This document shows, in pieces, positions 1-13,174 of a stretch of DNA of 64,000 nucleotides (its first letter is position 1; the number at the start of each line of letters is the position of its first letter). A program made the position numbers and the translations under genes. Below the pieces are notes generated by a model. It saw only the letters and a list, made by a program, of their open reading frames with translations, ran no database searches and had not been told where the DNA came from. Source of the DNA: Ophioderma brevispina (taxonomy: Eukaryota; Echinodermata; Ophiuroidea; Amphilepidida; Ophiodermatidae); the NCBI GenBank assembly GCA_023653785.1, contig JAMKCH010007144.1:1-64000 (forward strand), read 5' to 3'.

Positions 1-1838
1 CGGATCGGCACACGCGGCGCCACAATCTGACATACCGACTTGGGAGTTTAAGCCTATTTGAAAGTTGGTGGCACACATCTTACATTCTGAATTGAATGAA
101 ACCAACATTTGATTTACTGCGTATCCCCCATTTAATATATCGCCTACAGATCCTGATGGCGTTTGACACATATTATAAAATGGCCCCTAGATAGACACTG
201 TTGTAGTGTGTACTCGCGTATGATCAAAAATTAAAATGCAATACGCCTTTCGACTTTTTAAAGTATGAAATGAAGTCAGGGTAAATGAACAGCGCAATGT
301 GTCTTCACTGAAATGAAAGCAACTTCATTTTTCAGGCTGGACACGATTGTGATGACGCTTGGAAGACAAGCTCGAAATACCAGTATTATTTAAAAAATAA
401 TATTTTTATTTTTTGTAGTGTTGAGGCACCTTACCTCAAGTTTCTCATGGGCCTAGTGGAATTATCTAGTTCAGTAAAGTAGTGCTCATTGATATTCTTT
501 TAATTTACTTTTAATCCCAATAGCCCGACGAATGAATCGTTTTTTTTAGAATCATGTCGCGCAGCGAAGAATATCATTAAAAATTTACTTTTGAGTATCG
601 TACAATTTTGTTTAAAACCCCATTTTTTTATATTTTATTATATTTTAGTAATGCTATTTTAAAAAAGGATTCAATTACAAAACAATCACTTGAATTTTCA
701 ATAATAATTGTGAAAATAGAAAGTCACAAGCTAATTAAACTTTTTAAGATATACTTTTTAAAGCTTAAAAAATAACTTATCGCAGCTTGAGGAAACAATA
801 ATAAATAAGAAATTCACGAGGAATTTCAATTAATTCCGTGAGCAACATTTTCGACCATATAAATTTTTGTAAACGGACGCGCGATTGTTGTCAAACAAAA
901 AGCAAAAGAAAGGTAATTTTTTACTTCTTTTAATGTTTAAATGTCATTTTTTAGAGCCCTCCAACCCCATATTCCCCCTTACATCATGAAAACTATAGAA
1001 GGTGACAGCTTCTGTGACAAGAATGACGAACGATTAAGACATACTTCATCTGTTTTGACGGTCCGTGACGTCAAGTATAGGCCTACTTTATTGGTCGTGG
1101 TTGCTCTTCTTGGAAATATCATATAATCATGTGCGCGCAAATATCTGTCATAACGTGTGATTTTAACATAAAATACAACAGAACAATACAAACAACCACC
1201 AGTTATTCACAGAACTTGTTCCTTTAAAATGCATAGAATCTCAAGCTTGTATCACTGATCTTGCTGCTATAGCTCTAATCGAGGTGAAATTTTAGATGGG
1301 GTTTACCCATGTCACGTTTTACCGGGACAAGGATCGTGAATGTCACGGAAATTGTGGTCAACCCAGGAAGGTTATGGCAGACTGCTGCCTCGGGGCTATA
1401 CCAGGTCGGCTATATGGGGGATAGACCCGCTAAAACAACGGCACTTGATTTATTATGCAACCCACAGAAAAGTGTTGACGATTGACACCATAGAAATACA
1501 TAAGAAGAATGTATTATTCCACGAAATTTAAAGTGTTTTTTAAAGCGGAAATTAATCGAGCTATAGATGCAGATGCTTGTGTGACGTATTTATGCCAACA
1601 TTATGTTTCCAAGAAATGCTATAAGCATGTGACTGTACTCTCATGTAAAATGAACAAAACTCACTCTTCGAGAGATTCTGGAAGGACAGTTCTCTTTGGA
1701 GTGATATCCCATTTCTTTCATCAGAGAAAAAAAACACCTGGAAATAGTGGGAATCACTCTGGAAAGAGGAGCAAACTCTCCGAAAAAACTTCACTCCTTA
1801 AGAACGAGCTATCCCTTCACACTGTCAAAAACCGAAGT
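1..1838. other. AT-rich non-coding stretch
   Basis: No exon, RNA gene or clear repeat was recognised. The first 900 bases are strongly AT-rich with several A and T runs. The short open frames near 0.94-1.9 kb have no recognisable domain and no supporting splice sites, so I treat them as chance. Confidence 0.5.
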
Positions 1839-2325
1839 GTTAACTTTAAGACTATATAGTGTTAATTTTAACACCCTCCAGGAATCAATATGGGACCGCG
1901 GCCCACCCCACTGGTGTTATAGTTTACACCATTTCGGCGTTAAATACCACCACTGTTTGTTATATTAACACAAATTTTGCTGTTACAATATATGAGATGA
2001 CACTGCTTGGTGTGAATTTTACACCACATGCCAGTGCCAAAGGGGGGGGGACATTACTGCCATTTCCTGGTGTGTAATTCCACACCAAACTTTGGTGTTA
2101 ACATTTAATTTCTACGTCTAACTTTTAGTAGAAAATATTTGATTTTGTTTTGTTTGCTTTTATTTTAACTGCTTACCGCTAACATTTTGCATAAGCATAT
2201 GCCACAAAATGCTAATTAAAAATGTGCAGCAACACTGAGCGGTGTTAAACCTAAATTTCAACACAGAAACTACACCGACAAGCATCACAGCGAGTTTGTT
2301 GTTAAAAATTTTAACACCCCAGTTT
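1839..2325. repeat. Cluster of GGTGT..ACACC imperfect palindromes
   Basis: At least four imperfect palindromes of 17-18 bp occur here: 1859-1875 (GTGTTAATTTTAACACC), 1913-1930 (GGTGTTATAGTTTACACC), 2009-2025 (GGTGTGAATTTTACACC) and 2069-2086 (GGTGTGTAATTCCACACC). Single half sites lie at about 1841, 2094, 2242 and 2310. The spacer sequences are not obviously alike, so this is a cluster of a short dyad rather than a simple tandem array. It may be a decayed mobile element or a protein-binding cluster; the sequence alone does not decide. Confidence 0.6.
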
Positions 2326-5300
2326 TAGCTTCTCAACGAATGAGTTTCAGCTCTTTTACAGCATGATCAGGGCATGTGGGTGTTGCCTAACACCATGCAA
2401 CTCTAGAAGTCCAAACCGGGTCTTGAGATTTTTGTTTTGGTTGTTTTTGTTTTGTTTATCTGCTTTAGTGATTACTGTAATTTTTGTCTTGTCTTTTATA
2501 ATTTTTTTCAGACGCGGCGACAAGCCCAAGTCCTTTCTGTCTCCAGTAACGGTGCTCCTGTAGACCCTCAACCTCTGTTCCTTTGCCACAGGTATATCAG
2601 TACAGCCTTCAAGTTGGAGTGGGTGTAGCTGCATGGGTTACGCCAAGTTTGCATGGGGGTTGCATTTGCCGGGGGTGCTTCCTAATGCAAAGGCCGGGTA
2701 ATCGCGATAAACCGCGAAACAAGAAGTATTTAAACAAGAAAGTCTTTCAAAAGACCAATCTCACGATTGACCCGGAACTCCATTCCATCATATTGATTGT
2801 CACAGACTTCCTTTAAAGGCACTATCAGAATTTGCAGAAGTAATCTAGAAGTGAAGAATAAGTGATATTTGAAGCTCATTCAATTACATATTATAGAAGT
2901 GTTCGTACTGACACAAGTTGACCAAAATATTCGATTTTGTTTTCATTAGTTTTCTCTCAGCCTTATAACTTGCATGGTATGTTAGGATAGCTATACTTGT
3001 GCAGACATGCAAAAATCAGATTTTCTTAAAATATTTTGTGAATTTCAGATGGCAAAAACCCAAAAAAAAATGGCAAGTGCTTAACATAATTTGTGTTTCT
3101 TTTCATTAATTTCATTAAGGAAGTTGTGTGTTTGTAAACACCAGGGTCATAATCTACAAACAAATATCTAGGGGCGTATCTATTTTTAGGTGGAGGGAGG
3201 TATAAAATCAACTTCAAGTAGCCTGAGCATACAGAAGAAAATACAAACAAACTGCGATTGAGAATCTATACAACATTTGGTCATACAGTACAATAACTAA
3301 AATGTGCATGTAACTTTTTGAAGGCAATCCCTCAAACTATAAAGAAGGAGTGGTAAAAATCTCACAATGCAAACTTTTATTATTGCAATAAGTAAATTGT
3401 TATTTCAAGTATTACGTGCGGGTAACTAACTTGAAGGATTGATGTAAACTTTGCAAAACTAGAGAAGGTTGTAATACTTTTGATTTTTGTTTGAAAAAAA
3501 TGAGGAATTACTGAATTCATGTGAGGAGGCTTATCAATACAAAAACATGCTGTAGGGGTAGGATATGTAACCTTATATGGAATGCAATTTTACTTAAAAG
3601 ATCACAAAATTAAAAATACACGTTAATGCCATAACTTTTTAAATCAATGTTATTGTTATTAAGGAAACTGCTTACTTGCATTTTCAACTTCCAATGAACA
3701 ACACATTCTTTGCTGGTATATTAATTTATAAAGTAGTCCCGATTTTTATCGTTAAGACAACAAACTCGTGTCTTGAAATTCAAAATTGACACTTTGAAAT
3801 TCTTCGATCTCTTGTGTTTTCCTGATTCTATCAGATGACCTATCAAGTACAACTTGCCATGTTAACTTGCATCAGTTTTACTAGCAATTGTCTTCTTGTA
3901 AAATGATAGAATATGTGTTAATAATAACTTATTAAAAGCTGGCATATAGTCATGAGCACAAAAGAAATTCTCAATGTACCAATGTAGCAATTAGAATGGG
4001 AAAGTAATATTATATTTACATTGCAACGTGTTATAACTCACATTGACAGTCAATGCTGTCAACTGTGAATAGAAATCTTCATCGCATAATATCAAGCAGT
4101 TTATTACAAGCGGTTTATTCCACACCAAGTATCATTTGCCCAGTCAAGCAGAGACAGAGTAAAACTATACTACTATGGGTTTTAAGACACTGGTTGTTTT
4201 GTCTTCGGTTGTTGGTTTCCAAGATTTCCACAAGGAAAAACTGTGGGGGAGAAAAGGATTGTCGGGTAACACTAAATTTATCTGCATTAAATAAATAGTC
4301 CAACATGCACAAAGACATTTAAATGCGTATAAGTCATTCCCAGGGCCCCCATCATCAAAGTAATAATTCTAAATACCTTGCCGTGTTTTTTTAATCTTCA
4401 TTTCCAATTGCCATTGTATGCCCAAAGTGCTAAAATAGGCCTCAATCTGCAGGAGTACTTTTGTAATAGGATACAAGCATGCACATGGTTATAAAGACCA
4501 CCTTCAGCCTTGGTAGCACTGGACAGTGAACATGAAGATAAACAGTGAACACTAGTTGCCTCTGGTCTGAAAGGAATCGCTTTCCATGACAAACAGCAAA
4601 GAAACAATCACAAACATGATTGCATAGTGCATTACAGATTTGTGGGATCACAATCTCATTCTTGGGTAACCAGGTCACTGTTTGGCATGATTAGGTGTCT
4701 TAATATATTTGAAATTTGCACTAAGCAATGAGACTGTATATTGAGAAGGGGTCATGTGATAGTCTCATTACAGTATAAAATTTGTTACACAAGTTGCTCT
4801 GAATACTGTTACCGTGAGGGTGAAATGTACAAGTGCGCCGCTGCTAAATCAAGAGGAGATAGGACTCAGGCGTGAGGAAAACCACGACGCACTCGATCGC
4901 AATAACCCTCAATTCAATATTGAATTGATGGGTTTAAAAAAGCTTGCCCCGGGGGCAAGAAAGTCAGTAATCCGCGGAAAACGGGTTACTGCTATAGTAA
5001 ATATAGAATGATTGAAGGCTTGTGCTACTATAAAATCGAAAATATCCGTATGTTATTGAACCCTGTGGTATATACCGATAACGTTTCACATAATAATGCA
5101 AGGCAATGCCGGACTATTTAAGCGGAAGGAAGAGCACTTTCAACAATGACCTGACATGACCCTAGATAAACTTTGGACCGCCTTATCGTTGAACCTCATA
5201 TTATCCACCTCAACACCTCAGGATTATTTTTTTGTATTTGTAAATTTTAGAATGTTTTAACTTTAATATTTCACAACAATGCATGCTTATGCTCTGCAGT

Positions 5301-5340
5301 TGTAGGAATTCAAAATTCAGATCCATTTTAAAGCCAAAGT
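2326..5340. other. AT-rich non-coding stretch
   Basis: No gene or repeat family recognised. A perfect 18-bp palindrome CAATTCAATATTGAATTG lies near 4909-4926. The open frames at 2.4-2.8 kb and 4.4-4.7 kb are short, carry no known motif and lack convincing splice signals. Confidence 0.45.
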
Positions 5341-5379
5341 TGAAAACAGTTGAGGAGGAAAATATGTTTTATGGGCAAG

Positions 5380-5450
5380 CGATGGGGGGGGGAGGAGGAG
5401 AGAGGGGAGGAGGAGGGAAGAAGAGAGGAGAAATAGGAGAGAGCGTCTGA
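5380..5450 (+). repeat. Purine-rich G/A tract
   Basis: About 70 bases made almost only of G and A, beginning with a run of G and continuing as AGGAGGAG-type repeats. Such homopurine tracts can adopt triplex structures. The opposite strand is open only because it reads as Leu/Ser-rich low-complexity sequence. Confidence 0.75.
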
Positions 5451-5999
5451 GACAGGCACAGATATCAGATTTCAAATTAAAATAAAAAAAGAAACCAACA
5501 AAATGCAAGCTTTACACATGCAGGCTTATACACATGATCCGCAGATTAAAACGTATTTTATGCCCGTCTGTATATTGTATGTAGCTAATTCGATTATTCA
5601 GCAGAATAGATAGGTTAATTTGTTATCATACCAAAATTAAAATATTATATTCAGTCAATGTCTCTCATGCATACCGCCACACAATGTCAATGACTTTGCT
5701 CATCATGAAAGTGATATTACGACATGCACGGGTACATGACATAGCGGTTATATGTTATATTGCTCTTCGTTATTGTTACCCATGATTTCATTCATGTTTA
5801 TTCACGGTTCTCACTCAGGAAGCTGGAGCGTTTGTGACAATTTTCGAGTGATTAAGAGATTTTGTAACAATTTCATTGGTCATGTTTGTATACAATTGCT
5901 GGAATCCATTTTGACGGTGCATACTTTTTTAGTTCAAAGTGTGGCAGTATGTATGTTTGCATGCATTGTAGCATATTACAGATAAACCAAAAGCCCCAA
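5451..5999. other. Non-coding stretch
   Basis: AT-rich sequence in which I see no gene, RNA or repeat. Confidence 0.4.
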
Positions 6000-6230
6000 A
6001 CAAAGGTGTCTTACAAAGAGACAAGAGACAGCAGCTCACGACAGACAGACAGACATAGAAAGGGACAAAAACGGACAGACCAATAGAGAAGCAGAGGAGA
6101 AGACATATGGACGGGGAGAGAGAGGAAGAGGAAGAAGAAAGAGAGGAGACAGGGAGAGATTGACAGAGGGCGAGAGAGAGAGAGAGAGAGAAGCAGGAGA
6201 GAGAATGAGGGATCGGAGAAACAAAATACA
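6000..6230 (+). repeat. Purine-rich tract with (GA)n core
   Basis: Strongly purine-biased plus strand with GACAGACAGACA and, near 6173-6192, an uninterrupted (GA)n run. Open frames on the opposite strand are Ser/Leu low-complexity artefacts of this composition. Confidence 0.75.
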
Positions 6231-8865
6231 AGAAAACAACACGACAACAACATATAAAACAAAATCAAAAATAAATAAAATAGGCGCGAAACAGAACATT
6301 TGAGGAAACAGCCGAGAAGTTCTGAGTTCGGAATATACTCAATTCACCATTAATAAGAAAGGACGATCAGATGTTACGACAGGAGGGAGAGAAGCGGGTA
6401 AACAAAAAGGTGCAGAAAAACAAAAAAATGCAGACGCGAAGAATGGCAGATAAGTAGAGATAGCGAGACAAAAACAAAAAATAATAACCAAACAGAACAA
6501 AATCTCATAACACTTTTTAAAATAATATAATTAACAAGTCACAAAACTTCCAGAATTGACCCATTGCCTGCCCAAGATTGGGGTTAGGATGAAAGCCACC
6601 TTATTTTAATTATGTTGCCTTCTAATCTTAAACATTTGACAATGTTACAAATACTTGAAAATTAATGTGAAAATTGAGGAATTAAGTCTTGGGATAGGCC
6701 TACGATTATTCAATGATAGACAGACAAAATGCATTGAATGCTTATTTGGATGATTTTCGGTATAGAATATGGCAAAGTGGTTAAATTTGGAGTCTCAGTA
6801 TGTCGGTGCGGCTAACGCGCATGTGGAGTCATTGATATTTTTGAAAACAAAAATAATAGTTGTATATAAAAAAAATATTATTTCACATTGTGAAAATCGG
6901 AGAAGTTCATTCTAGCAGCGCATGCCTCACCGGAGACCTTGTATTACACACTATATAGCGTATCCTTCAATCTGAGAAATCATTTTCTCAACCCCAGACA
7001 AAATCCACGCGTAATTTGTAAAAATGGTGAAGTTCTCACTTCAGAACTAACAAAAAAAAGTCGAAGGGCGATAGACACCGACCAAAGTGCAAAAACTGCA
7101 TAGAAATGTCAAAGCCATACATATTTACAGTGAAAAACGTGAATCAACTATACGACATGCAGTACTCTAACTTAAAAGTGCAACCACGATGAGGAAAGGG
7201 ATCTTCAACTTTTGTACTAACCGAAAAAAGTTGAAAGTACAGTTTAGTGCTAGTGCACGACAACTCTCACATGTCCCCTTGGAAATACGGCTGAATTTAG
7301 TTAATTGATTCGGTGTTATAATGGATTGAAAGCATTAACGTATATGTGCACCCCAGACGAACAAACATGTATTTATTTTATCTAAATATTTTCTTCTTTA
7401 ATAACTCGGAAAAGTACATTGTCTTTTGGTCTTTATTATAGGGATTATACGTTAATCTATAAATAAATCTGATAAAGTACATCAACAACTCTTACTAAAA
7501 TCATCCCTAGTTGTGAATTCTGTTTTTCAGATAACCATCATTTGATTAGAACTATACTCTGAACATAATGAAAGTTTATGTTTTTTAAACGTAATTGTCT
7601 TGTTTATACGGGTTATTTGACAAAACTAACAAGCAAAGTGTTTATAATCGTGTTATCAGCGGGTAATCACAGATAGATTCTTACGGTGTAACCCTGAGCT
7701 TAGTCTACTCCATGTGTACTCTTCGCTCTATTTCAATGGACCCGTGAATGTATTATTGATGCAGTACTTACAACTAATTACTTGCGATGTACACAAGACA
7801 CTGGGTGAACAGCACTATGTTTACTTGGCAGTAGGTCTCGTGTAGTGTACTCGGCAGCTGCCTGCCTAGTTGACTGACAGACCACCCATGGCGTACTTTT
7901 GCGGGTACGCAGGAGGTACTCCTTCGCAGTACTACGGTCTAACCGACCGCGCTGTCTTCCTATATTAGGTAGCGCACGTTCCTTCCCATAGAGGGCGGCT
8001 AAACATTCCGTTTGGCTGTTACTATTTTTCTGATCAGAGTCATGATTTTTAATATTTTTACGGTTGAGCACAACCAAAACTACATTTGACATGCACACAA
8101 TGACCAAATGATCCACAATGTAATAAAACTAAAATAATTCCATGTGAGTTGAAAGCTCTTTCATAGGAAAGTACCTTCACTTCACAAGTTCACAGATCCG
8201 TCCCATGGAGTGACTGGTTAAGGTCGCCGTGTGTGTACCTATGTAGGTGGGTGATTACTCCCACTTTTGCGACGGGCGACGTGGTACTCATGCGGGTGGG
8301 TACTCTGTGGCTACTCCAGACAGGTCTTCAGATGTACTGCCTTTGAAGCAGGTGGCTGTTGCTAGGTCAATAGCCCATTCCCTGGTATAGTTTACGCGCG
8401 TACTGCCATAAAAAACGCCCCAGCACTTTGGTCTTGTTGGTTGATATATTGTCATCCATATTATATAAAGCTCAAAATTTGTCATCGATGATATATAATC
8501 CAAGTTCAGCAAGCTTTTTACCTATTTATAATTGATGGCATTTAGAAATGGCTTGTTAAACTGCATCATGTCATGCATGCAATGATACATGAAAAAATGC
8601 CTATTAATTAGGATTTCCTGGAAAACGTAATTATTCCTTAATAGTTTTAAATAAGATAGATCAAACCGCTATGTCCATACTGTGTACTTTATGATATGCT
8701 ACATGCTATACTAGCCACATAATAGGGTATGCAGATAACAAAAAAATTCCAGTAAACCTATGTTGAACACGTGTTTTTGAACGCACACCAGTAACCCGTG
8801 TCTCGTTGATTTATCATGGCGTATTTAAGGGTTGTAATACAACAAATGCTATGCATAATTAACAT
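6231..8865. other. AT-rich non-coding stretch with a GC-richer patch at 7.8-8.4 kb
   Basis: Mostly featureless. The segment 7780-8410 is more GC-rich and on the minus strand holds a 112-codon open frame (7778-8116) without any domain I recognise; it lacks clear splice sites and I do not call it a gene. The plus-strand text 8170-8410 has the same GC-rich, GTACTC-rich character, so the patch may be a diverged repeat. Confidence 0.4.
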
Positions 8866-8867
8866 TA

Positions 8868-8965
8868 ATTATCGTCCCGGTATTTCGAATCGAGGACCCC
8901 CGGTCGGTAGGCCACTGTTCTATACCACTGTTTTGTACGGGTTGGAGCACGAGGCGACTACACCA
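8868..8965 (-). repeat. Possible tRNA-derived SINE remnant
   Basis: On the minus strand the segment reads like the promoter part of a tRNA-derived SINE: a weak A-box-like stretch (GTGGTATAGAACAGTGG), then ACCGGGGGTCC and a degenerate B-box (CGATTCGAAATACC). The B box departs from GGTTCGANTCC and no cloverleaf closes, so this is not a functional tRNA gene. No conserved SINE body or A-rich tail was identified. Confidence 0.3.
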
Positions 8966-9076
8966 CAAAACATCCGCCCAGCCGACTCAACTAATAATAA
9001 ATTTGAAAATGACACTTCTGTAAAATAGCGCAGCGAGTCCAAATAATCGAGATATCAACAGCTGAAACGGAACAAT

Positions 9077-9788
9077 AGAGTAGGGTAAATTGGTTAATAG
9101 GACCCCGGGAGGGGCAATTATGGCCCCCCCTTCATAACTCTGAACTATGGGTGGTAGGGTGACCCTTACTATTTGTACTTGAAAGAACTCATTCAACCAA
9201 CTGTATTTGGTTCTTAATGGAGGGAGTTTATGAAGTCAAAGGAAATATTTAATTTAAAATTTTTCATCACTGTGTTTTTACTTATTATGTCATTGACGTT
9301 TTAAAAACTCATCTATTTTCTCTTGAGCCCTCGGTTTAGCGTTTGTTACCTTGGCAACATGTAGTACTGACGTTACCCATGTATCAATACCTGTATCAAG
9401 GTTTCCATCTCCTATCTATTAAAAAACGGCTGGATACATTGTGTATGGTGATCGGGGTAAGTGGACAACCCTATATCCCAAGTCGAAACTTTAGGGACGA
9501 GGGCACTATGGACCATAATGAGGTCCATATTACCCGGCATCTATTGGTGCCATCTCGGGTGGCCCATATTGCCGACGCATGGCTAATATGGACCCCTTTG
9601 CCAAAAAAAAATTGAAAGCCCTATATCTTTTGTATGGTTAGAGATAATGAATATCTTTTGGTCTGTACCTACCCCTGAACCAAAGCTTTCAATTGATCAT
9701 AAAAGTTTATTAAAGAAGAAAATAAATACTCTTGAAAAATTACGATCTTGCTTAAGGGTCTCATATTACCCCACTTTTACCCTACAGT
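9077..9788. mobile_element. Possible inverted-repeat element (GTAGGGTAAA ends)
   Basis: The left end contains GTAGGGTAAATTGGTTAAT and the right end, read on the other strand, GTAGGGTAAAAGTGGGGTAA, giving short imperfect inverted termini about 700 bp apart. The interior is not coding. A 90-codon plus-strand open frame inside (9343-9615) has no recognisable domain. This could be a MITE, but the terminal match is short. Confidence 0.35.
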
Positions 9789-11575
9789 GAATAATCTATT
9801 TGAGTTTTTTTACGTTTTACCCATATTAATAACCACTTTTACCAGGTCATGTAATAAATGCGGGATCTATACCACCCTCGCTGCTCTCTCTCACGGCCCA
9901 TTTCTAATCTCTGGCCTACCGTCGATCTTTTCTCCACGATGATAATCGATTTATCTTTGAAATATTTAACTTAAAAAATCGGTAATTCCTAAATATAAAC
10001 AGGATTTACTTCGAGTACTTAAGTGCAGCGACCTTCTTATTGGAATAACAATGCCGGACATTTTATTGCTATAAGCAGAAAAAAACAAAACGATATTAAA
10101 CAGCCTCCATTGTTCCTCTGTGCAGTGGTAAAAGTGCATCGCACTTAAAAGCGTGTGATACTGTAATTGGCCTCCTAATCATGTTCAGAAACCGAAACAC
10201 TCTTCAGGTAACGTTACCGAAACGAGCTATCTACTTCCTTTTGTCGAGGCGCCAGTTTATGCTATTTCTCTTGTGTTTTGTTCTTCTTTTTTTTTTTTCG
10301 AACTGCTGTTTAACCGCCCACACTTGAAAAAATAAAGTAAGTGATTTGATTTTTACCACAAATATTTTTTTGTCCGACAAAGCCAATCGCGCTGGCATTT
10401 GTTTTCTTGAATGCTAACAAGCGTGAAAAGTGCATCGATTGATTAAAAAAGTCTGGCAATGGGAGCAAGACACTTGGGGGAGCAAAAAAATCTAAATTTG
10501 CACCAAAGCGTCTTTTAATCTCTTTTTTTGGGTGGGGGGTGGTGGGGTGAGCATCTAGCACTACGCTAATGATAGTCAAATTGGCTGGAAAATGTGGACA
10601 ACTTGGTCAGAATAATGCCTCTTGCACAAGCCCTCTGAACTACTGTGCTAAATATTGATGATTAACCCATTAAAACACAACCAAGCGTTTTTTCTTGTTA
10701 TATTTTCTTAGTAATGAAATGAATTTGAGGCGCAAATTTCAGCGATGACAATGTGAAAAATCAGGCCTGTGTCATCTGATATCAAAAATCATACTACTTC
10801 TGGGTAACATCAGGGTCCAAATAAGCGATCGTAAACACACACCTTTAGTTGCCAGTGGGGCCCCCCCCCCATCTGAGATGTTGGTTGGTTGTTTTTTTGT
10901 TTTTTTAAGACTAGATTATTATAATCTGTAAATAATCATTTATTTTCATAGCCACTCTATGATATCGAGTCGGCCATGGGTCTCCTTAGTTTCTAATCTC
11001 ATTTCTAAAACCATTCCCTTAAAACATTCATGATCCCCCGCTTCACCGAACCTTGTATTTCCTAAATCGTGATTTTTATCTTGGGACCTATCAAGCTATA
11101 GGCCTAATTGGAGGGTGACGTGCCATGCGATCGAGTAAGTGAGACTTTTTAATTTGTATTCGATAAAATTGGATCTAAACCTATGACTTATTGTGACAAG
11201 AGATGGACAAGGTTTTATCCAGACAATTCAAAGTTAGTTGTACCAGAATGAATTTCAATGTTACAATAACAATAAACGCTACTATAAGCCTAGTGGCCGT
11301 GTCCTCATTTATTTATCTAACATGCCCTTACTCGCGACTGATTGTAACGCCGCGCGATGACCCCCGTTTGCGCACTTTAGCTAAAGCTGGGAAATATGGA
11401 TTTATGATATGAGAAGAAACGGTCGTGTACAAGTCCGTGTCCCTTTCACTATAAGGAATTTATATTCAAGGTAATATGTTAGCTTTTTACGCGCATCTCA
11501 TATAGTGCTTGGGCCACGAGGTAATATTTGGCATTGGTACCATATAGAGTGGCAAAACGAGAGTCCTACTAACTT
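9789..11575. other. Non-coding stretch
   Basis: No gene recognised. It contains a run of 13 C at about 10860 and several T runs. The 89-codon minus-strand frame at 10310-10579 is in low-complexity sequence and is not supported. Confidence 0.4.
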
Positions 11576-11579
11576 GTTA

Positions 11580-12120
11580 AGACAGCTTCAACTCATAAAA
11601 TTTCTGCATGATAACTTTCCAAAGTAGTAGCTTATTCCTGCTAATTTGCATAAACAAAATGGCCGCCTTCAAGTTTGCTCCATACTGGTTTCAGCATAAC
11701 CGTGTCTTTGAGAAAGGATATTTTGCTAAACAACAATGTTAACATTAGATTTTGTTGACATCATGGACAACCACCATAAGTCCAATATATACATTCTTAA
11801 TTAACTTAATTTGCATAATCAAATGGCCGCATTTTCATAAATTTTGAGAATTAATTTGTCTTCAACATTCCAGGTATCATCTGGGATGAACTTTACATTA
11901 CACTACTCTAAAGTTTATAATACAATATTGCCAGAGTACATTACTATCAACATGTAAATGTAATGCAGACTTCCAAGGTGACAACATTTGAAAAGAAGCA
12001 GTCATTTGAATAAAAAATGGCCGCCATTTGACATTTGCCCCATAACTAGTTTCGGCTATATCCAGACTCGTTGAAGAAATATTTAGGCTCAACTGGCTAA
12101 ATTAGGTAGTTTGTTAAAAA
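11580..12120 (+). repeat. Direct repeats carrying AAATGGCCGCC
   Basis: Three segments begin with AAATGGCCGC (near 11658, 11823 and 12016). The first and last continue alike: GCCTTCAAGTTTGCTCCATA against GCCATTTGACATTTGCCCC, then similar text for about 60 bases. This looks like old, diverged direct duplications, possibly a decayed mobile element. The same ATGGCCGCC core occurs in the foldback elements at 30 and 48.5 kb. Confidence 0.5.
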
Positions 12121-13170
12121 CAATCAAATTAATTCAGGCCATCTATTTTACCCTTATTGCATATATCCTAAAGAACCGCGCCATTGTTACCCAACCATTT
12201 CAGCCACCTTATGTTGCTTTTTATAATTGTGGCCAGTTTTCATCATGGGCAGTTTAAAGTGTTTTAATCTATTGCACTTGAAATTCCTATGTCTAATCCC
12301 CTAACGCACCTTTAAAACAACCCGGACAAAAAAATCATATAGTGGACCCTTTTCCTTGGGTTTATGGGAATTTTGGGGGGGCCCTCCTAGATCTGACAAT
12401 AAAGATACTACTAGCCTCACTTTAATAATTTTAAACCACTTATTTTTGATACAGAATATCTGATGATTCATCTTAGCACTATTATTGTGTTTCAGTTAGT
12501 TTCTTTTCAATATTTTAAAAGCGCCATTTTGCCAATGAATTAATTACCATTTTGCCAGTCATTACAATCTCGCTATCAATCCGTTATCTAGTAACAATAC
12601 ATAACACCATCCGGCCATTATTATAACATTGACCAACTCACAAAGTTCTCATATACAAGTATTTGCCACTCTATTCCTCTTGAAGACTACGCCACCATAT
12701 AGCTGTTCGGTAACTTGCCTAACAGGATGTTCTTTGTTCAGCTCGAGCGAAGAAGAGCTGATTAGTAGGCTCAAGATATGGACTCCCTACACTGATTGTG
12801 CTTCGCACCTCTTCCTGGTCAACATCTATACTAACGACTCAACCTAGGAGTGCAGACTGTCTTTATTATGCACTGCCAGACGATCTTGGAATTAGCGGTA
12901 CAAGATGCATACTTCACACTTGTTGAAATAGAGACTCTCCAAATCTTTGGATGAACTCCTAATACTACGATGAAACACCTCCGTGCAAATCCCGTCCAAG
13001 ACACGGTGTTTTGGCTTTCCATACGCAACCGTGGAGCCAAACTCAGCTTTTAAAAAGTAACTGGTCTGGAAACCCCCTGGAGCACTGTGATAACCCTCTC
13101 TACTTAGGAGTTGGGACCGGCACTTTCTCTTAAGACCCACATCCAGGAATACAGAGAGTAAAGTTGGCTC
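12121..13170. other. Non-coding stretch, GC-balanced after 12.6 kb
   Basis: From about 12.62 kb the base composition becomes balanced, as in an old coding or mobile sequence. Open frames exist in several frames on both strands (up to 94 codons at 12892-13176 minus) but none has a motif I recognise, and no splice sites single out one. Confidence 0.35.
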
Positions 13171-13174
13171 ACTC

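Noticed and set aside
5929..6299. Ser/Leu-rich minus-strand frames up to 100 codons
   Set aside because: They arise from the purine-rich (GA)n tract on the plus strand.
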